A DNA stretch of 64,000 nt from NCBI RefSeq assembly GCF_019303495.1, contig NZ_JAEVFI010000001.1:396383-460382 (forward strand). Reading direction: 5' to 3'. Positions 60,042 through 64,000 of the stretch are shown piece by piece. Under the pieces are notes generated by a model. The model did not search any database and had not been told where the DNA came from. It saw only the letters and a list, made by a program, of their open reading frames with translations. The position numbers were made by a program, and so were the translations under genes. The stretch comes from Streptomyces sp. JJ66 (GTDB taxonomy: Bacteria; Actinomycetota; Actinomycetes; Streptomycetales; Streptomycetaceae). Position 1 is the stretch's first letter, and each line of letters opens with the position of its first letter.

Positions 60042-62935
60042 GTGCAACCCGCACCCGCCAACCCGGGCAACCTCAGTACCCTGGCCTCCGGCAGCCAAGC
60101 GAGTACGACGGGCACGATGACGGGTACGAACACGGGCACAGGAACGGCCGCGCAGACGGCCACCGCGACGGGCACAGAAGGGGCCGGGGTGAACCAGCAA
60201 GGCGCCAGGCCGGGACGGGCGGCGCACGTGGGCCCGCAGCGAACCGCCGGTACCCCGGGCACCGGCCCACAGCGGGCCACCGACACCTACCAACCTCCGG
60301 GGAGCGCAGTGATCACGGCACGGGCCGCAGCCACCTTCGAACCGGTCGGACGATCGGTCGCTGCCGCCCGCGGCTTCGTGCGCGACACCCTCCAGGGCTG
60401 GGGGCTGGCCGACGTCGTGGACGACGCCGTGGTCCTGACCAGCGAGCTCGTCACCAACGCCGTCGTCCACGCCGGCACCTCCGCCGAGGTGCGCTGCCTG
60501 CGCGATGGCAACGGCGTCCGCGTCGAGGTCGTCGACCGGTACCCCGAGCGGGAAGTGCCCCTGCGGGACGAGACGCACGCCCTGCCCGGCCCCGACCGCG
60601 AGGGCGGCCGCGGCCTGCTGCTGTGCGCGGCGCTCGCCGCCCGCTGGGGCGTGGACTACACCGCGCGCGACAAGCACGTCTGGTTTCGCCTTGACCTGCC
60701 CCAGCGCCCCGTGGGCACCCGCGCCGCAGGGCCCGCGCTGCCCGACGAGGCGCTGCCCGTCGCCGACCGCCGGGTGCGTGTCGCCGTCGTCCAGATCAAC
60801 CGCACCGGCGCCGTCACCGCCTGGAACGACGACGCCGCCGCCCTCACCGGCCACCCCAGCGAGCAAGTCGTCGGCAAGCCGCTCACCGACTACGTCGCCT
60901 GGCCCCACACCCCCGGCACCGGCACCGGCATCGCCGAGGCCCTGCTCCTGTCCCGCTGGGAGGGCACCTACGGCCTGCGCGGAGCTGACGGGCGCACCAT
61001 CCCCGTCTACGCCTCCCACCTGCGCGTCCGGGACGCCGAGGGCGAACCGTCCACCGTCTGCCTGCTCGTACGCGACCACGAGCGCGCCGTACTGGCGAGC
61101 CCGCTGCGCCCCGCCACCGACTCAGGTACCCGGTCCAGGGCGGGCTCCGGCTCCGCCGAAAGGCGCGCACGCAGCGCCGACTCCTTCGAGACCTTCATCG
61201 GCTCCCCCGCCCCCGAAGACCTCGACGGCCTGCTCCGGCGCACCGTCGAGCGGGCCCGCGACATGCTCGACGGCGACGCCGCGTTCCTGCTGCTGGCCAC
61301 CGACGACGAGACGGAGCTGGAAGTCCGCGCCTCCACCGGCCTGCCCGCTGCCCGCCAGCGCTTCGCCCGCGTTCCCGTCGAAGCCGGCAGCGGCCGCTAC
61401 GGCAGCGCCCGCATGCCCTCCGTCCACGACGACGTCACCGCCGTCCCCGGCGCCGTCCCGCTGCTCGACAGCACGGGCATGCGCGCGGTGGTCACCGTGC
61501 CGCTGAAGGTCGAGGGCCGCCTCACCGGCTCACTCGGCGTCGCCGCCGAAACCGCCGGACGCTACAGCAACGAGGAGGCGCTGCGGCTGCAGTTCGCCGC
61601 CGACCGCATCGCGCTCGCCGTCGAGTCTGCCCGCCTCACCGAGCTGGAACGGCTGCGCCGCGGCTCGCTGTCCTTCCTCGTCGAAGCCTCCGACCTGCTC
61701 GCCGGAACCCTCGACCGCGACCAGACGCTGGCTCTCATGGCGCAGATGACCGTGCCGACGCTGGCCACCTGGTGCGCCGTCTACACCATCGCCGAACCGA
61801 GCGCCGAGCCAGAGCTGTCCTACGTCCTGCACGAAGACGAAGACCGCATCGACGGGTTGAAGGCGCTGCTGACCAAGGTGGCGCCGCCCGAGCCCGTCCT
61901 CTCCCCCGGCGCCCGCCCCTGGAGGGCCCCGCCGAGGCCGCCCACTCCACCGCCATGCGTACCTCGCTGCGCAGTCTGCTCCTGGACGACGACACCATCA
62001 CCGCGCCCGGCGCTACCCTGGCCACCGCTTCCGCCGTCGGTGGCGAGACCGTCGTCCTGCCGCTGGTGGCCCGCAACCGCGTCATCGGCATGCTCACCCT
62101 CGGCAAGCCCACCGACGAACGGTTCCGCCAGGAAATCCTCGAACTGGCCGAGGATCTCTCCCGCCGGGCCGCCCTCGCCCTGGACAACGCCCGCCTGTAC
62201 TCCGAGCGCACCGCGATCAGCCAGTCCCTGCAGCGCAGCCTGCTCCCGCCGGAACTGCCCAAGGTGCCCGGCGTCGAGGTGGAGGTCATCTACCGCGCCG
62301 CCGGCGAGGGCAACGAGGTGGGCGGCGACTTCTACGATCTGTTCCCCATCCGCGAAGGCGCCTACGGCTTCGCGATCGGCGACGTCTGCGGCACCGGTCC
62401 GGAAGCGGCCGCCGTCACCGGCCTGGCCCGGCACGCCCTGCGGCTACTCGCCCGCGAGGGCTTCACCGGCCCCGCGGTGCTGGAACGGCTCAACGCCGCG
62501 ATCCTCGACGAGGGCGCCCGCAGCCGCTTTTTGACGCTGCTGTATGGCGAGGTGTGGCCGCGTGAGGAAGGCGGCGCCCGGCTGAAGGTGGTGTGCGCCG
62601 GACACCCGCTGCCGCTGCGCCTGCGGCAGGACGGCAGCGTCGAACCGGCCGCCGAACCGCAGCCCCTGCTCGGCGTCATGGAGGACCTGGAGCTGCACGA
62701 GCAGGAGCTGACACTCGATCCGGGCGACGTCCTGCTCTGCGTCACCGACGGCGTCACCGAGCGCCGCGAGGGCACACGCATGCTGGGCGACGACGGCCTC
62801 GCCGAAGTTCTCACGACGTGCACGGGCCTCAACGCCGGTGCCGTCGCCGCCCGCATCCTGCGCGCTGTCGAACGCTTCGCCGCCGACGCCCCGTCAGACG
62901 ACATGGCGATTCTGGCCATGCGCGTACCGGAGTAA
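60042..62935 (+). CDS. osaC: OsaC-like RsbW/PAS/GAF/PP2C regulator, frameshifted near 61917
   Basis: The expected product of about 964 residues has an N-terminal Thr/Gly-rich leader, an RsbW-like ATPase (about 95-220, LTSELVTNAVVHAG, GGRGLLL), a PAS domain (about 240-345), GAF domains and a C-terminal PP2C/SpoIIE phosphatase (GGDFYDLFP, GDVCGTGPEAA, VTDGVTERREG). The frame starting at GTG 60042 stays in register through SPGARP, after which similarity continues only in the -1 frame from LEGPAEAAHS to the stop at 62935. One missing base in the C-rich run around 61916-61919 explains this. In S. coelicolor OsaC modulates the osmotic-stress sigma factor SigB. Confidence 0.85.
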
Positions 62936-62947
62936 GCGATCCGCCTG

Positions 62948-62997
62948 CTCAGACGGCGAAGGCCCCCACCGATCGGTGGGGGCCTTCGCCGTCTGAG
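62948..62997. terminator. 50-bp perfect palindromic terminator between osaC and tRNA-Thr
   Basis: Perfect 23-nt arms (62948-62970 and 62975-62997) flank GATC, itself a palindrome. It serves converging transcription from osaC and the tRNA, and its right arm overlaps the 3' end of the tRNA by two bases. Confidence 0.88.
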
Positions 62998-63068
62998 CCC
63001 CAAAACGGAATCGAACCGTTGACCTTCTCCTTACCATGGAGACGCTCTGCCGACTGAGCTATTGGGGC
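62996..63068 (-). tRNA. tRNA-Thr (anticodon GGT)
   Basis: The minus strand folds as a cloverleaf: acceptor GCCCCAA/TTGGGGC, D arm with AGTCGGCAGA loop, anticodon stem TCTCC/GGAGA with the 7-nt loop ATGGTAA, and T arm AACGG-TTCGATT-CCGTT. The anticodon GGT reads ACC threonine codons. CCA is not encoded. The length is 73 nt. Confidence 0.95.
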
Positions 63069-63150
63069 GCGCCGACGGCATCGATCATACCTGACGCTGA
63101 CGGGCGTTCCGACCACGGTCGCCCACCCGCTACGGTGCCGTTCGCCCAGT

Positions 63151-63846
63151 TCAGCAGGCAGGTTCGAGGACGAGACCGCCGAGCGCACGGCACGCGGCGA
63201 CCACGCGGTTCACCTCACGCCGCGTCATGGCCCCGTGCAGCGGCAGCGCCAGCGTCTGAGCCACCGCCCGCTCCGTCTCCGGCAGCCACACCGCGCTCCG
63301 GTGCGCGGGCATCCGGTGCGCCGGTGTCGGAACCGGTACCTCCGCACACACGCCCCGGCTGCGCAGCGCCCGGCGGAACGCGTCCCGGTCCGGACGCCCG
63401 TTGCCGGGCACCCGGATTACATAGGCCGTGTAGGCGTGGTCCCGGCCGGGCACCGGCTGCGGTGTGACGACGCCGCTCAGGCGGGAGTTAAGGTACGCCG
63501 CCACCTGACGACGCCGGGCAGCCGCGAGCGACACCGTGCTCTCCGACGCCCCGCCCAGTTCGGCCACCGCGATCCCCCGGCGCCGCGCCAGCCGTGCGAA
63601 GCCCGCCCGATCCGGTGCCTGGCCGAAGAGCGCCAGGGAGACGACAGCAGCAGTGCGAGCGGTGACGGCGCCGTCAGCGGCTGCGGGGTCAAGGCAGAAG
63701 CTGGCAGGTTCGATGTCCGCGAACACGGGCACGGCGCCCAGCGCCCGCACCGCATCGGCCACCGCCATCCCGCCGAACGACGGCAGCACCACCTCGTCTC
63801 CGGTCCGCACACCGATCGCGGCCAACTCTGAGGTTCCCATAGGCAT
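63151..63846 (-). CDS. Truncated DegT/DnrJ/EryC1/StrS aminotransferase-like protein without the PLP lysine
   Basis: From the ATG at 63846 the product has 231 residues, against about 370 for the family. It retains the cofactor-loop GTS, GDEVVLPSFGGMAVADAV, GAVPVFADIEPASFCLDP and ALFGQAPD, and later the HAYTAYVIRVPG block. The central segment that should carry the catalytic Lys and its surroundings is absent: AVAELGGASES runs straight to ARRRQVAAYLNSRL. The first 40 or so residues are missing too. It is therefore unlikely to be an aminotransferase; it may be a remnant or a repurposed fold. It begins 42 nt past the rRNA operon terminator. Confidence 0.7.
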   Translation of the reverse strand: MPMGTSELAAIGVRTGDEVVLPSFGGMAVADAVRALGAVPVFADIEPASFCLDPAAADGAVTARTAAVVSLALFGQAPDRAGFARLARRRGIAVAELGGASESTVSLAAARRRQVAAYLNSRLSGVVTPQPVPGRDHAYTAYVIRVPGNGRPDRDAFRRALRSRGVCAEVPVPTPAHRMPAHRSAVWLPETERAVAQTLALPLHGAMTRREVNRVVAACRALGGLVLEPAC

Positions 63847-63887
63847 GATGCTCGCCACGCGACATGAACGACCGGTGACGGAACCAG

Positions 63888-63928
63888 AAAAAGCCCGAGG
63901 CCCTGAACTGAAGTTCAGGGCCTCGGGC
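63888..63928 (-). terminator. rRNA operon terminator
   Basis: Perfect 17-nt arms (63893-63909 and 63912-63928) are followed on the minus strand by T5 (63888-63892), a classic intrinsic terminator just after 5S rRNA. Confidence 0.9.
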
Positions 63929-63936
63929 CACAAGTT

Positions 63937-64000
63937 GTTCGGCGGTGTCCTACTCTCCCACACGCTCCCGCATGCAGTACCATCGGCGCTGAAAGGCTTA
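63937..64000 (-). rRNA. rrf: 5S ribosomal RNA, 3' part (runs off the right edge)
   Basis: Read on the minus strand, the segment contains the typical 5S 3' half: AAGCCTTTCAGCGCCGATGG, TACTGC, GGGAGAGTAGGAC and the terminal GCCGCCGAAC-like stem (here ACCGCCGAAC). The 5' half and the rest of the operon lie beyond the window. Confidence 0.93.

Noticed and set aside
61772..62935. Separate phosphatase gene distinct from osaC
   Set aside because: Its first codons lie inside the upstream GAF-coding region in the wrong frame, it has no ribosome binding site, and a one-base correction fuses it to the upstream frame with continuous domain order.
62996..63068. tRNA-Thr as an integration site for a mobile element
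   Set aside because: No integrase and no repeated copy of the tRNA 3' end were seen in the flanking sequence.

Overview
The window is a stretch of a high-GC actinobacterial chromosome, almost certainly a Streptomyces or close relative. The evidence is strong third-position G/C bias, many GTG and TTG starts, a coenzyme B12-dependent ribonucleotide reductase paired with nrdR beside lexA, a ClgR regulator, and an osaABC-type osmoadaptation locus. From memory, the gene order follows the conserved lexA-nrdRJ / hflX / rshA / dapF / miaAB / glu / recAX / lhr / rimO-pgsA-cinA-clgR / ftsK / osaABC core region of model streptomycetes. Most genes run on the minus strand, away from an rRNA operon whose 5S gene lies at the right edge.

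Layout. 1-2.8 kb: 5' end of rnhB, a histidine phosphatase, a YdbC-like protein and an arylamine N-acetyltransferase. 2.8-7.8 kb: nrdR-nrdJ, divergent from lexA, with paired candidate NrdR boxes and a consensus SOS box between them. 8-10 kb: a DinG/XPD-type helicase. 10-14.7 kb: a compact siderophore set with two IucA/IucC (NIS) synthetases flanking a GNAT acyltransferase. 15-25 kb: secreted trypsin-like lipoprotein, panD, hflX, an M1 peptidase, the RelA/SpoT homologue rshA, dapF, a small membrane protein and miaA. 25.3-30.8 kb: an MT0933-type antitoxin-like protein, an extradiol-dioxygenase-like protein, miaB, an orphan TAXI solute-binding protein and an FAD monooxygenase. 31-36.9 kb: the glutamate ABC transporter gluABCD, divergent from the two-component pair gluR-gluK.

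37.1-46.5 kb: recX and recA, where recA is interrupted in frame by a 364-residue intein that keeps a LAGLIDADG endonuclease. Then come a DUF3046 protein, an Lhr-type giant helicase, a Nei-type glycosylase and the rimO-pgsA-cinA-clgR cluster. 49-54 kb: a RodZ-like protein, the FtsK translocase and the response regulator OsaB. 54.3-62.9 kb: the giant hybrid kinase OsaA, with about ten tandem 92-residue HAMP units, and divergently OsaC (RsbW-like / PAS / GAF / PP2C), which carries an apparent 1-nt frameshift. 63-64 kb: tRNA-Thr(GGT), a truncated DegT-like gene and the 3' part of a 5S rRNA with its terminator.

Together the window holds much of the cell's DNA-damage circuit (lexA, recA, recX, helicases, nei), its dNTP supply (nrdRJ), stringent, osmotic and proteolysis regulators (rshA, osaABC, clgR) and tRNA or ribosome modification enzymes (miaA, miaB, rimO). 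The most unusual items are the RecA intein, the osaC frameshift, the small NIS siderophore set with no amine-hydroxylase genes, a perfect hairpin inside the start of recX, and a DegT-like gene that lacks its catalytic core.
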